Source: an uncultured Sulfurovum sp. (GTDB lineage: Bacteria; Campylobacterota; Campylobacteria; Campylobacterales; Sulfurovaceae). Taken from it: a stretch of DNA of 41,080 bases. Numbering within the stretch: position 1 is the first letter of the stretch; the number at the start of each line of letters is the position of its first letter. Position numbers and translations under genes: made by a program. Positions 17,472-25,908 of the stretch are shown one piece after another. The notes below the pieces were generated by a model. It did not search any database and had not been told where the DNA came from. It worked only from the letters and a program-made list of their open reading frames with translations. The stretch is from positions 1 to 41,080 of the forward strand of contig CACVAP010000031.1 of the NCBI GenBank assembly GCA_902727895.1, written 5' to 3'.

Positions 17472-17492
17472 ATAAGGCTAAAATTGCCTTAT
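17472..17492 (+). promoter_or_regulatory. Hairpin covering the hsdM ribosome site and start codon
   Basis: ATAAGGC (17472-17478) pairs perfectly with GCCTTAT (17486-17492) across a 7-nt loop. The only Shine-Dalgarno-like sequence (AAGG, 17474-17477) is in the left arm and the first two bases of the ATG are in the right arm. Translation of the methylase may be damped or controlled. Confidence 0.4.
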
Positions 17493-18948
17493 GATAACAA
17501 ACGAATTAAAAAGCCAAGTAGATAAAATATGGGAGACCTTTTGGACAGGAGGAATCTCTAACCCCTTAACCGTTGTAGAGCAGTTTACTTTTTTGATTTT
17601 TATAAAAAGTCTTGACACTGCACAGCGTACCATTGACAAAAAGAAACTTCTTTCGCCTAACACAAAAGACATTTTCCCTACAGACAAAAAGCACTTACGT
17701 TGGGAAGAACTCTCTAACTTAGCAGCTTTAGAAATGTTTAGCGTATTTCAAACTGAGATATTTCCTTTTATTAAAACACTTTCTTCTGAACAGTCAGCAT
17801 TTGCGAACTATATGAAAGATGCTTCTTTTCTTATTCCTACCCCGAAGCTTTTACAAAAGGTTGTGGACTTGGTTTCTAAGTTAAACTTGGAAGACAAAGA
17901 CATTAAAGGTGACCTTTACGAATACCTACTAAGTAAACTTGCCACAGCTGGAACCAATGGACAGTTTAGAACGCCAAGACATATTATTAAGATGATGGTA
18001 TCGTTAATGCTAAAAGATGCAAAGGTAGATAAAAATTATAATATCTACGATCCAGCTTGTGGTACGGCAGGGTTTCTTATAAATTCGATAGAGTACATTA
18101 AAGAGCAAAGAGCTGAAATACTCAATGACTTAAGTGTTTCAGAGTTTGAGTCGCTTTTCCATGGAAATGACTTTGACATCTCTATGGCAAGAATTGCGTC
18201 TATGAACATGATGTTACACTCCATAGGTTCAGCCAACATTTCTAACAGCGATGCTCTTTCAAAGTTTGACCATACACAAGAAGAGCGTTACGACCTCATA
18301 CTTGCGAATCCACCGTTTAAAGGTTCACTCGATTATGATGAGGTTGCTAAACCCATTTTAGAAGTGGCTAAAACCAAAAAAACAGAGCTTCTTTTTCTTT
18401 CGCTCATACTTAAGTCTCTTAAAGTTGGTGGACGTTGTGCTGTGATTATTCCTGATGGGGTATTGTTTGGTTCAACCAAAGCTCACAAAGAGATACGAGA
18501 AGAGATAGTAAGTAATCAACAGTTAGATGCTATTATATCTATGCCGAGTGGGGTTTTTAAACCTTATGCTGGAGTGAGTACGGCTATTATGCTCTTTACT
18601 AAAACCGACGGACATAAAAATGAAAATGTTTGGTTTTATGACATGCAAAATGATGGATATACGTTAAATGACAATCGTACAGCTTGTGAGGGTTCAAACA
18701 TACCCGACATTTTAGAGCGTTTTTCTAAATTAGACCAAGAGGGTGAACGAAAACGAACAGAGCAGAGTTTTTTAGTGCCTGTAAGTGAGATAGAAGCGAA
18801 TGATTTTGACCTTAGTATTAACCGTTATAAAGAGATTGTTTATGAGAAGGTAGAGTATGATGAACCTTCTAAGATATTGGCTGATATTGAGGCGATAGAG
18901 AAAGAGATAGGTTTGGGGCTTCGAGAATTGAAAGGGATGATAGATTAA
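17491..18948 (+). CDS. hsdM: Type I restriction-modification methylase subunit HsdM
   Basis: 485 residues. The N-terminal helical HsdM domain covers about 5-140. The Rossmann N6-adenine methylase domain follows, with the SAM-binding motif DPACGTAGF at 187-195 and catalytic NPPF at 273-276. It transfers methyl groups to adenine in the HsdS-defined site and forms the M2S core of the complex. The full motif set suggests an active enzyme. Upstream lie REPIN-like element 1 and a hairpin that holds the start codon. The methylase gene is separated from hsdS by a toxin-antitoxin pair rather than following the usual M-S order directly. Confidence 0.95.
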   Translation: MITNELKSQVDKIWETFWTGGISNPLTVVEQFTFLIFIKSLDTAQRTIDKKKLLSPNTKDIFPTDKKHLRWEELSNLAALEMFSVFQTEIFPFIKTLSSEQSAFANYMKDASFLIPTPKLLQKVVDLVSKLNLEDKDIKGDLYEYLLSKLATAGTNGQFRTPRHIIKMMVSLMLKDAKVDKNYNIYDPACGTAGFLINSIEYIKEQRAEILNDLSVSEFESLFHGNDFDISMARIASMNMMLHSIGSANISNSDALSKFDHTQEERYDLILANPPFKGSLDYDEVAKPILEVAKTKKTELLFLSLILKSLKVGGRCAVIIPDGVLFGSTKAHKEIREEIVSNQQLDAIISMPSGVFKPYAGVSTAIMLFTKTDGHKNENVWFYDMQNDGYTLNDNRTACEGSNIPDILERFSKLDQEGERKRTEQSFLVPVSEIEANDFDLSINRYKEIVYEKVEYDEPSKILADIEAIEKEIGLGLRELKGMID

Positions 18949-18958
18949 AGTATGCATT

Positions 18959-18988
18959 GAATATTCATTGAACATACAATGAATATTT
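18959..18988 (+). promoter_or_regulatory. Operator palindrome of the relB/yafQ-like module
   Basis: An inverted repeat, GAATATTCATTG (18959-18970) and CAATGAATATTT (18977-18988), matches at 11 of 12 positions across a 6-bp gap. It overlaps the -35 box of the promoter just before the antitoxin gene. This is the usual layout for autorepression by a ribbon-helix-helix antitoxin. Confidence 0.65.
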
Positions 18989-18996
18989 GTTATACT
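18968..18996 (+). promoter_or_regulatory. Sigma70-type promoter of the toxin-antitoxin module
   Basis: TTGAAC (18968-18973) and TATACT (18991-18996) are separated by 17 bp. The start codon is 26 bp after the -10. The promoter lies after the hsdM stop, so the module and downstream hsdS can be transcribed apart from hsdM. Confidence 0.6.
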
Positions 18997-19021
18997 CGTA
19001 TAAATGAATAAAGGATTGCTT

Positions 19022-19309
19022 ATGAATGCAAAAGAGATTAAAGTACAAACTTCTTTACGAATTGACAAAGATTCTTTGGCTGATGCTAAAGAGATACTCA
19101 ATGAAGTGGGTATGAATTTTTCAGAAGCTGTGAATATTTTTACAAAAATGATAGTAAAACATAAAGGTTTACCTTTTGAAGTAAAAATACCAAACAACGA
19201 ACAAGATGAATTAACACAAAAGCTTTATCGTGCATTAGAAGAAGTTGCTCAGATAGAAAACGCTGAGAAGAAAGCAACAAAAGCAAGAGATTTTTTAGAT
19301 GAGCTATGA
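19022..19309 (+). CDS. RelB/DinJ-family antitoxin
   Basis: 95 residues from ATG 19022, preceded by AAAGGA at a good distance; an upstream in-frame ATG at 19004 has no ribosome site. The N-terminal ribbon-helix-helix reads EIKVQTSLRID, then DAKEILNEVGMNFSEAVNIF, the typical DinJ/RelB DNA-binding fold that makes dimers on a palindromic operator. The phrase GLPFEVKIPN ends the core as in DinJ. The acidic, flexible C-terminal part would wrap the toxin. It overlaps the toxin gene by 11 bp, which couples their translation. The operator lies directly upstream, so autoregulation is likely. Confidence 0.85.
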   Translation: MNAKEIKVQTSLRIDKDSLADAKEILNEVGMNFSEAVNIFTKMIVKHKGLPFEVKIPNNEQDELTQKLYRALEEVAQIENAEKKATKARDFLDEL

Positions 19310-19643
19310 AGTTAATGTTGTTGATGAGTTTAAAAAAGATGTCAAGAAGCTTTTTAAAAAGTATAAATCTATTAAAGGTGATATTTTAGAGCTTATTGAA
19401 GTTTTAGAAGAAGATTATAGTGTTGGTATTCATTTGGGTAATGACCTCTATAAAATAAGGGTAAAAAATAGCGATGTAGGTGGTAAAAGTGGTGGATATA
19501 GAGTTATATACTACACAAAACTTTCAAACAACTCTGTTTACCTTTTAACCATATATTCAAAAACACAAAAAGAGAACATAGACGTGAAAATATTACAACC
19601 GATTATTGATAAATTGAATAAGGTAGTTGATGGAGAAGGTTAA
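19299..19643 (+). CDS. RelE-superfamily toxin, YafQ-like
   Basis: 114 residues. The fold is RelE/ParE: two N-terminal helices (FKKDVKKLFKKYKSIKGDIL), then strands with LYKIRVKN and the hallmark GGKSGGYRVIYY, ending in LLTIYSKTQKENI. YafQ/RelE toxins cut mRNA on the ribosome; ParE relatives hit gyrase. The sequence fits the mRNase side better because of its DinJ-like partner, but catalytic residues cannot be assigned with certainty. The gene overlaps the antitoxin at its start, and its own last 14 bases overlap the start of hsdS. A toxin reading into the specificity subunit is unusual and suggests shared transcription. Confidence 0.8.
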   Translation: MSYEVNVVDEFKKDVKKLFKKYKSIKGDILELIEVLEEDYSVGIHLGNDLYKIRVKNSDVGGKSGGYRVIYYTKLSNNSVYLLTIYSKTQKENIDVKILQPIIDKLNKVVDGEG

Positions 19644-20796
19644 GTTAAGTAAGATAAGGGATCTTTGTGAGAAAACTTTTAATATTAATTGGAAAAACAA
19701 TAAAGAAGAAATCTTTGAATACATTGATTTATCAGCAGTTTCAAGAGAAAAATTATTAATTTTTGAAAGTAGTAAAGTAGATATTAATAATGCACCAAGT
19801 AGAGCTAAACAAATCATTCGTACTAATGATATTCTTTTTGCAACAACTAGACCTACGCTAAAAAGAATTGCAATAGTTCCTAAAGAATATGATAAGCAGA
19901 TATGCAGTACAGGTTTTGCTGTTTTAAGAATAAAAAATAATTTAGCAGTTTTTAAATATATATTTTATTTATTACAAACTGTTAAATTTATACAAAGAAT
20001 GGAGGATGTGCAACGAGGAGCTAGCTACCCTGCTGTAAGTAATAAGGATATTATGGATTTTAAAATTCCTTTACCCTCTTTAGATAAACAAAAAACCATA
20101 GCCCAAACCCTAGACAAAGCCAAAGAACTTATAGAACTACGTAAAACTTCTATTAAAAAGCTTGATGAACTTTCTAAATCTGTTTTTATTGATATGTTTG
20201 GTGACCCTGTGGAGAATCCTATGGGATGGACTGATTCTAGGTTAGGGGAATTAATTCATTCTGCAAAAGATGGACCTCATGAAAGTCCAAAGTATTCAGA
20301 TGAAGGAATTCCTTTTTTATCTGCTCGACATGTAAGACCAAATAAAATGATTTGGAATGATTTAAAATATATTGATAGAGAAACAGCCGAAAGGTATTGG
20401 AAAAAATGTAAACCAGAAATAGGTGATATTCTTTATAGTAAAGGTGGTACAACAGGCTTTGCAGTAAGTGTGAATACTGATAAAGATTTTGCTATTTGGG
20501 TACATATTGCATTATTAAAGCCTATTCATGAAAATGTAAATTATATTTGGTTAGAAAGAATGTTAAATACTAGTTATTGTTATTCTCAGTCTCAACATTT
20601 GACTAAAGGTATTGCAAATAAGGATTTAGGATTAAAACGAATGGTCAATATTAAAATGTATTTACCTCCAATAGACCTACAAAACAAATTCGCCAAAACC
20701 ATACAAAAAATAGAAATCCAAAAAGCTCTTTATGAAAAAGAGTTAGTAAAGTTAGAAGAAAACTTTGAAGCCCTTTTAGCCAAAAGCTTTGGGTAG
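19630..20796 (+). CDS. hsdS: Type I restriction-modification specificity subunit HsdS
   Basis: 388 residues from ATG 19630 (AAGG 6 nt upstream; a TTG one codon earlier is possible). Two target-recognition domains are seen: TRD1 about 1-135 and TRD2 about 190-345. They are separated by a conserved helix (DKQKTIAQTLDKAKELIELR, about 150-170) and followed by a second one (DLQNKFAKTIQKIEIQK). Each TRD reads one half of a bipartite DNA site. The C-terminus stops at FEALLAKSFG, where HsdS proteins usually continue with a few residues such as xGEL. The TAG stop is part of the GTAG foot of REPIN-like element 2, so the end seems slightly trimmed by that insertion. The local base use is AT-richer than hsdM, common in exchanged TRDs. 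Confidence 0.92.
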   Translation: MEKVKLSKIRDLCEKTFNINWKNNKEEIFEYIDLSAVSREKLLIFESSKVDINNAPSRAKQIIRTNDILFATTRPTLKRIAIVPKEYDKQICSTGFAVLRIKNNLAVFKYIFYLLQTVKFIQRMEDVQRGASYPAVSNKDIMDFKIPLPSLDKQKTIAQTLDKAKELIELRKTSIKKLDELSKSVFIDMFGDPVENPMGWTDSRLGELIHSAKDGPHESPKYSDEGIPFLSARHVRPNKMIWNDLKYIDRETAERYWKKCKPEIGDILYSKGGTTGFAVSVNTDKDFAIWVHIALLKPIHENVNYIWLERMLNTSYCYSQSQHLTKGIANKDLGLKRMVNIKMYLPPIDLQNKFAKTIQKIEIQKALYEKELVKLEENFEALLAKSFG

Positions 20797-20888
20797 GGTG
20801 TGATTGCCATCACACCAAAGGTTACAATGTTATTTATGCATTTTATTTTACGTCGATGTTAATTGGTGTGATAGCAATCACCCCCTAC
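20793..20888. repeat. REPIN-like element 2 (inverted REP doublet)
   Basis: Left unit: GTAG (20793-20796) plus hairpin arms GGTGTGAT/ATCACACC (20797-20804, 20809-20816, loop TGCC). Right unit: GGTGTGAT (20865-20872), loop AGCA, ATCACCCC (20877-20884), then CTAC (20885-20888). The units are reverse complements with 2 mismatches in 24; the spacer is 48 bp. Size and layout match element 1, though the hairpin and spacer sequences differ. It fills most of the hsdS-hsdR gap and overlaps the hsdS stop codon. Confidence 0.7.
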
Positions 20889-20918
20889 AATAGAATAAGG
20901 AAATAAATAGGGCAATAT

Positions 20919-23900
20919 ATGAGTAATTTTACATTTTTAGTACATGAATTTGAAACATTAAAAAGCAATTCGATTAAATCAGAAAGTTATGCTGTAACAG
21001 ATCCACTTGTTTCAGCCATTTGTAGCAGAAAAGCATTAGAAACCTCTGTTAAGTTTATGTATAAGATAGACAAAGAGTTAGATGAAAAATTTGCTAAAAA
21101 AAATGAATTCCTTTTACTTCTACAAAAACGTGACTTTTTAGACATTATCCCCTTTGAATTTGTAGACGAACTCCACTTTATACGAAAACTAGGAAACCAA
21201 GCTGCCCATAGTAATGATGTAATATCAAGTAAGAACAGTATGTATGCTAATCAATGTTTGTACAAGTTTCAACGCTGGTTGGTAGAAGTCTATAGTTCTT
21301 ATGAAGTAGTAGATAACTACGACTCGACAAAAATGCTTCCTGTTAAAGCCACAGAGACAAAAGAAGAGATATTAGCCAAGCCTAAAGAGCAAGAAGAACT
21401 TGAAGAACAAAATGCAGTACTCCACGCACAAATAGAAGCTTTAAAAGCACAAATACCAAACAAACAAGTAGCTCCTGTTAAAGTAGAAGGGCTAAATGAA
21501 AAAGAAACACGTCAAAAACTCATAGATTTAGAGCTGTATGAAGCTGGTTATGACATAGAGAAGTTCCAAGAAGGTTTGGATGTTGAGTATAAAGTAACCT
21601 TAGACGATGGTCATAATGGATATGCTGATTATGTTATATGGTCTGATGACGGAAAACCCTTGGCTGTTATAGAAGCAAAGAAAGCATCTGTATCGGTAAG
21701 TGCAGGTAAGCATCAAGCACGACGTTACACAGAAGCATTAAAAAAACAGTATAAGTGCGATGTCTTGACTTTTGTAACCAATGGTAGAGTCATAGAGTAC
21801 AGTGATGGAGATTCTGCTTTTAGAGAGATACATAGTATATTTCCTCAAGATGAGTTAAACAGAGCATTAAAGAAAAAGCTTGCTATGAAGCGTAACGTAC
21901 CCTCTAGGTATGCGATAGACAATAACATTACCGACAGAGGTTACCAAAAACGGGTTATTGCTTCGGTGTTGAAACATTTTGAGAGTGGACAACGTAGGGC
22001 TATTTTGGTTATGGCTACAGGGACAGGTAAAACACGGGTGAGTGCTAGTTTGAGTGATGTGCTTATTCGTGCTGGTTGGGTTACAAAAGTTCTCTTTTTG
22101 GCTGATCGAAAAGAGTTGGTTAAACAGGCATATAAGAATTATTCTGAGTACTTGGATGAGACGACGGTTAATCTGGTGTTAGAGAAAAAAGATTTAAATG
22201 TACGAATGCACTTTGGTACTTATGAAACAGTACATAACCTTATAGAGAAAGGAGCGTATAACTCAGCTTACTTTGACCTCATTATAGTGGATGAAGCTCA
22301 TAGGACAATTTATAAAAAGTACCGAGCCATCTTTGAGTATTTTGATGCCTTTGTGTTAGGACTTACAGCTACCCCTGCTGATGAAGTACACAGAAACACC
22401 TATAACTTTTTTAATGCTTCAGAGGGTGAACCAACAGACTCTTATGGATTACGCCAAGCCATAGACGACACTAACCTAGTTGACTTTGAACCTTATGAGA
22501 TAGACTTAGGTATTGTAAAGCGTGGTATAAAGTATGCAGAACTAAGTGAAGATGAGAAAGAGCATTATGAAGAGACCTTTGACGAAGAGGAAGAAGAGAT
22601 AAGCTCAAGCGAAATAAATAAACGTGTACTGAACAAAGAGACCAATGACAAAGTACTACAGTACCTACATCAACATGGCTTTAAGATAGAAGAGGGAAAC
22701 AAGATAGGTAAAAGTATTATCTTTGCTAAGAACAAAAAACATGCAGAGTACATAAAAGAGAGGTTTGACATACTCTATCCTAGTCGTGCGAAAGAGGCTC
22801 AGCTTATTCATTCTGATATAGCCCATGTGGATGACTTGTTAGATAACTTTAAAAAACCAAAAGAAAATCCACAAATTGCCATAAGTGTAGACATGCTTGA
22901 CACAGGAATAGATGTACCTGAACTACTGAACCTCGTTTTCTTTAAACCGATAAAGTCTAAAATCAAGTTTTGGCAAATGATAGGAAGAGGAACACGGCTT
23001 TGTCCTAATCTGTTTGGAGAGGGAAAAAACAAAGAGAAGTTTAAAGTTTTTGATTTCTGTGCAAATTTTAGCTACTTTGAGATTCATGCCGATGGCTTGC
23101 CTTCACAGCGTACGGTTTCACTTAAAGAACGACTCTTTTTAAAACGTGTCAAAATGTTAACGACCATGCCAAAGGGAAGTACAAAAGAAGCCATAAAAAA
23201 TGTAATTGCTTCACAGTTAGATGCGTTGGATACTTCAGCTTATACTCTTAAAAAACATAAACATCTTGTTGAAGAACTAAGAGCTATTAATTTGGATTAT
23301 ATTTCTGATGAGGTATTAGCCAAGCTTAAAATTGTTTCAGAGTACATTGAAGATGAGACTCATGTAGAAAAACAACGTTTTGAGATGCTAACGCTAAATG
23401 CCCAAGAAGCATTAGTCAAAGGTGAGCAGAGTCAAAAGCATACAGATGAGATAAAAGAACGCTGTTTTGTTTTAAAGTCTAAATCCCACAACATTAAAGC
23501 CATACAAGAGCAAGAAAATAAGATAGATGCTGTACTTGAAGGTGCTAATGACTTGGGAAGTGTAGAGGGATTAGAAACTTTAAAAAATGACATTTCCCAT
23601 TTAGCCAATTTGTCTTTACTTAAGAGAGTAGATCCTGTTAAGAGTGACTTTAGAGACAAAGTAGAAGATGTGCGTATTTTAAAAAGTGAAAATTTCATTA
23701 AAAAAGCAGACATAGAGACAAAAGTTCAAAAAGTATTTGCCAACTACATAGAAAGGCTCTCTGAACTGGATGTTTTAAAAAATACTCAACTCATTAGCGA
23801 CAAAGAGATAAGTGACATAAAACATCAAGTTTTTGATTATGAAAAGATAGTAGAAGACAAACTTCAAAACAGTGATGATTTTGCTACTTTAATGCAAGAG

Positions 23901-24185
23901 GTTATGAACAGTTCAAGCAAACAGATAGCCAACAAAATCTTTGACAATTACATTGAAAAGGGAACCTACACGCAAAAGCAGGTAGAATTAACTAATGAGA
24001 TTAAAAACATACTCTTTGGAAAGAAGTACGCTACTTTAGAAGCTTCTCTTTCTGGGGTTAAAGATGAGTTGTTTTCAGAGACTCATCCAATTGCCAATGT
24101 TTTTGAACGTTTAAGTGAAGATGAGCAGATGATGATTGTAAATCTTATAACGCTTTTAGGAAATGTAGAACAACAGTTAAAATAA
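20919..24185 (+). CDS. hsdR: Type I restriction endonuclease subunit HsdR
   Basis: 1088 residues. An N-terminal DUF4145-type helical domain (about 10-125) is followed by a coiled stretch, then the HsdR nuclease domain with Asp237 and IEAK at 251-254 (PD-(D/E)xK). The SF2 translocase has Walker A TGTGKT at 367-372, VDEAH at 457-461, GLTATP, and QMIGRGTRL as motif VI. The C-terminal part is helical and probably binds the M2S core. It translocates DNA using ATP and cuts far from unmodified sites. All catalytic motifs look intact. A weak AGGG ribosome site lies about 6-8 nt before the ATG. The gene is separated from hsdS by REPIN-like element 2 but still follows in the same direction. Confidence 0.95.
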   Translation: MSNFTFLVHEFETLKSNSIKSESYAVTDPLVSAICSRKALETSVKFMYKIDKELDEKFAKKNEFLLLLQKRDFLDIIPFEFVDELHFIRKLGNQAAHSNDVISSKNSMYANQCLYKFQRWLVEVYSSYEVVDNYDSTKMLPVKATETKEEILAKPKEQEELEEQNAVLHAQIEALKAQIPNKQVAPVKVEGLNEKETRQKLIDLELYEAGYDIEKFQEGLDVEYKVTLDDGHNGYADYVIWSDDGKPLAVIEAKKASVSVSAGKHQARRYTEALKKQYKCDVLTFVTNGRVIEYSDGDSAFREIHSIFPQDELNRALKKKLAMKRNVPSRYAIDNNITDRGYQKRVIASVLKHFESGQRRAILVMATGTGKTRVSASLSDVLIRAGWVTKVLFLADRKELVKQAYKNYSEYLDETTVNLVLEKKDLNVRMHFGTYETVHNLIEKGAYNSAYFDLIIVDEAHRTIYKKYRAIFEYFDAFVLGLTATPADEVHRNTYNFFNASEGEPTDSYGLRQAIDDTNLVDFEPYEIDLGIVKRGIKYAELSEDEKEHYEETFDEEEEEISSSEINKRVLNKETNDKVLQYLHQHGFKIEEGNKIGKSIIFAKNKKHAEYIKERFDILYPSRAKEAQLIHSDIAHVDDLLDNFKKPKENPQIAISVDMLDTGIDVPELLNLVFFKPIKSKIKFWQMIGRGTRLCPNLFGEGKNKEKFKVFDFCANFSYFEIHADGLPSQRTVSLKERLFLKRVKMLTTMPKGSTKEAIKNVIASQLDALDTSAYTLKKHKHLVEELRAINLDYISDEVLAKLKIVSEYIEDETHVEKQRFEMLTLNAQEALVKGEQSQKHTDEIKERCFVLKSKSHNIKAIQEQENKIDAVLEGANDLGSVEGLETLKNDISHLANLSLLKRVDPVKSDFRDKVEDVRILKSENFIKKADIETKVQKVFANYIERLSELDVLKNTQLISDKEISDIKHQVFDYEKIVEDKLQNSDDFATLMQEVMNSSSKQIANKIFDNYIEKGTYTQKQVELTNEIKNILFGKKYATLEASLSGVKDELFSETHPIANVFERLSEDEQMMIVNLITLLGNVEQQLK

Positions 24186-24194
24186 GGAAAAAAC

Positions 24195-24998
24195 ATGAAA
24201 GTAAAATACACAACAAAACTAGCAGAACATCAACAAAAGCCAAAAAAAGTTTTTAAGAAAAATGGAAATATTCAGAGAGAGTTTTATCAACAAGAACTTG
24301 ATGCTCTTCATTTAGAGTTGGTAAAGCTTCAGAAATGGATTATAGACAATGACAAACGTCTGCTAATTATTTTTGAAGGCATGGATACAGGTGGAAAGTC
24401 TTCTTCTATTAAAGCGTTAAATGCTTTTTGGAATCCTCGTGAAGCACGTTCGGTGGCACTTTCTAAACCTAATTCTAAAGAGCTTGGACAGTGGTATTTT
24501 CAACGTCATTTGAAGCAAATACCTAATGAAGGTGAAATCGTATGTTTTGACCGTTCTTGGTATAACAGAGCAGGGATAGAAGCAGTATTTGGTTTTTGTA
24601 CAGAGGAAGAACATAAACTTTTTTACAAACAAGTAAATGATGTAGAGAAGATGTTGGTAGACGATGGCGTGATGGTATTTAAATTTTATTTGAATATTTC
24701 TCATGAAACACAAGCAAAACGTATAAAAGACAGAGAAAATGACCCATTGAAGTCTTGGAAACTTTCTGACTTGGATTATAAGTCACATGAAAATTATGAC
24801 AAATATGTAAAGCTTAGAGATAAAATGTTTAAAAAGTCGGGAACAGAACATGCACTATGGTGTATGTTAGATGCTAATGACAAAAAGAGAGCAAGACTTA
24901 ATTTGATTCGTTTTGTATTGGGTAATGTTGATTATGCAGACCGTAATAACGAACTTATTACGGGTGTTGATGAAAAGGTACTTACTTTTTTTAACTAG
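24195..24998 (+). CDS. ppk2: Polyphosphate kinase 2 (PPK2 family)
   Basis: 267 residues, single-domain PPK2. Walker A-like GMDTGGKSS at 62-70, the Walker B-like FDRSWYNRAG at 118-127, and the later lid WKLSDLDYKSHENY segment are present. PPK2 enzymes use polyphosphate to phosphorylate nucleoside mono- or diphosphates (making ATP or GTP); class cannot be set reliably without comparison. It follows hsdR by 9 bp with a GGAAAA site and could be read through from the hsd operon, but a functional link is not implied. With the Ppx/GppA-type gene at 7199 it would form the two sides of polyphosphate turnover. Cytosolic. Confidence 0.9.
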   Translation: MKVKYTTKLAEHQQKPKKVFKKNGNIQREFYQQELDALHLELVKLQKWIIDNDKRLLIIFEGMDTGGKSSSIKALNAFWNPREARSVALSKPNSKELGQWYFQRHLKQIPNEGEIVCFDRSWYNRAGIEAVFGFCTEEEHKLFYKQVNDVEKMLVDDGVMVFKFYLNISHETQAKRIKDRENDPLKSWKLSDLDYKSHENYDKYVKLRDKMFKKSGTEHALWCMLDANDKKRARLNLIRFVLGNVDYADRNNELITGVDEKVLTFFN

Positions 24999-25004
24999 TT
25001 TGAA

Positions 25005-25712
25005 TTAGTTCATTTCTTCTCTAAGAAGGAGTGAATCCATCCAGTTGTTCTCAGAGTTTCCCTTAACAACTTCGTAGGTAATATCTCCACGGTTTTCTTC
25101 AACATATTCATAAGCTTCTTCTGTTAGGAAAAATCCTGACATGCTGTAGTGTAGGCTCAAATCATAATTTTCAAAAACAGGATTGTCTTTTTTAAAATCA
25201 TCTCTTTGTTGTTGAAACACTTTTAATTCATCAATAGAAATGTCCAGTTGGTTATCACGACAGTGGATAAGTAAGATTTTCTTGTTCTTTTTAGCAATAA
25301 GCGTAATGTTTCTATTTTTGTCTTGCTGTGTCTTGTCTTTGGAGTGATGCCAAACAGTATAACCTTGTGCTTGAAAAGAGTCTTTTATAAATTCTTCATA
25401 TAGATTGTTTTCTATGTATGAGCGTACTGTAGTTTGAATGGTAGCAAGAAGCTCTTGATTTTGCATAATACTTTTTTCCCAGTAGACATAATGAACCCTA
25501 CTGTTTGAACTGGTATACTCTATGGCACCATTTTCTTTTCCGAGGTCAGTAGCTAGCCACCAAATATAGTGTTCTTTTTCAATCCACTTTAGTGTAGTAA
25601 GGATTTGGTTTAGTTGCCGAGGTTCAATAGAAAAGAATTTTGCAAGTTCAGTAGCACTAATATATTCATTTTTCATATTGGGTTTAAAAATATTTCTAGG
25701 TATGATTGACAT
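25005..25712 (-). CDS. Winged-helix protein with a nuclease-like C-terminal domain
   Basis: 235 residues. Residues 15-75 look like a winged helix (ISATELAKFFSIEPRQLNQI, then TLKWIEKEHYIWWLATDLG). The remainder, from about 95, resembles the Mrr/restriction-endonuclease-like fold: SFQAQGYTVWHH, a strand NITLIAKKNKKILLIHCRDN, then SIDELKVFQQQRDDF. In Mrr the catalytic strand ends in QxK; here the place reads HCR, so cleavage activity may be lost. It could be a DNA-binding regulator or a sensor of foreign DNA. AAAGGA precedes the ATG by 7 nt. A 22-bp perfect palindrome lies 27 bp upstream. It faces the ppk2 gene tail to tail. Family assignment is an inference from pattern. Confidence 0.5.
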   Translation of the reverse strand: MSIIPRNIFKPNMKNEYISATELAKFFSIEPRQLNQILTTLKWIEKEHYIWWLATDLGKENGAIEYTSSNSRVHYVYWEKSIMQNQELLATIQTTVRSYIENNLYEEFIKDSFQAQGYTVWHHSKDKTQQDKNRNITLIAKKNKKILLIHCRDNQLDISIDELKVFQQQRDDFKKDNPVFENYDLSLHYSMSGFFLTEEAYEYVEENRGDITYEVVKGNSENNWMDSLLLREEMN

Positions 25713-25738
25713 AGTTATATCCTTTCATTTACTATATA

Positions 25739-25760
25739 TTATATTAAATATTTAATATAA
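25739..25760. promoter_or_regulatory. 22-bp perfect palindrome, possible operator
   Basis: The 22 bases are fully self-complementary (half site TTATATTAAAT) and lie 27 bp before the ATG of the winged-helix/nuclease-like gene. The region is AT-rich, so chance is possible, but 11 matched pairs without a gap are rare even so. Confidence 0.35.
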
Positions 25761-25877
25761 ATTCTTAATACTATAGAAAGATATTAAAAAGAGTAAGGAT
25801 GAGAAACAGATTCTGTTACCTTAAAAATAAACTAGGGTGTATGGAGTGAATTTATAGTTAAAAATATTTTTTTGTGT

Positions 25878-25883
25878 TAAAAT
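25878..25883 (+). promoter_or_regulatory. -10 box for the amidase gene
   Basis: TAAAAT followed by TC, as in other promoters of this window. The transcript would start at about 25890, giving a leader of about 19 nt to the proposed ATC start at 25909. Confidence 0.4.
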
Positions 25884-25908
25884 TCTTCAATAATTCAAGG
25901 AGCAGGGC

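Noticed and set aside
19004-19021. Upstream ATG giving a 101-aa antitoxin
   Set aside because: No ribosome site before 19004, while AAAGGA is well placed for 19022; the extra residues MNKGLL add nothing to the fold.
17359-20888. CRISPR array or composite transposon around the hsd genes
   Set aside because: There are only two dissimilar elements, no regularly spaced repeats, no cas genes and no transposase between them.
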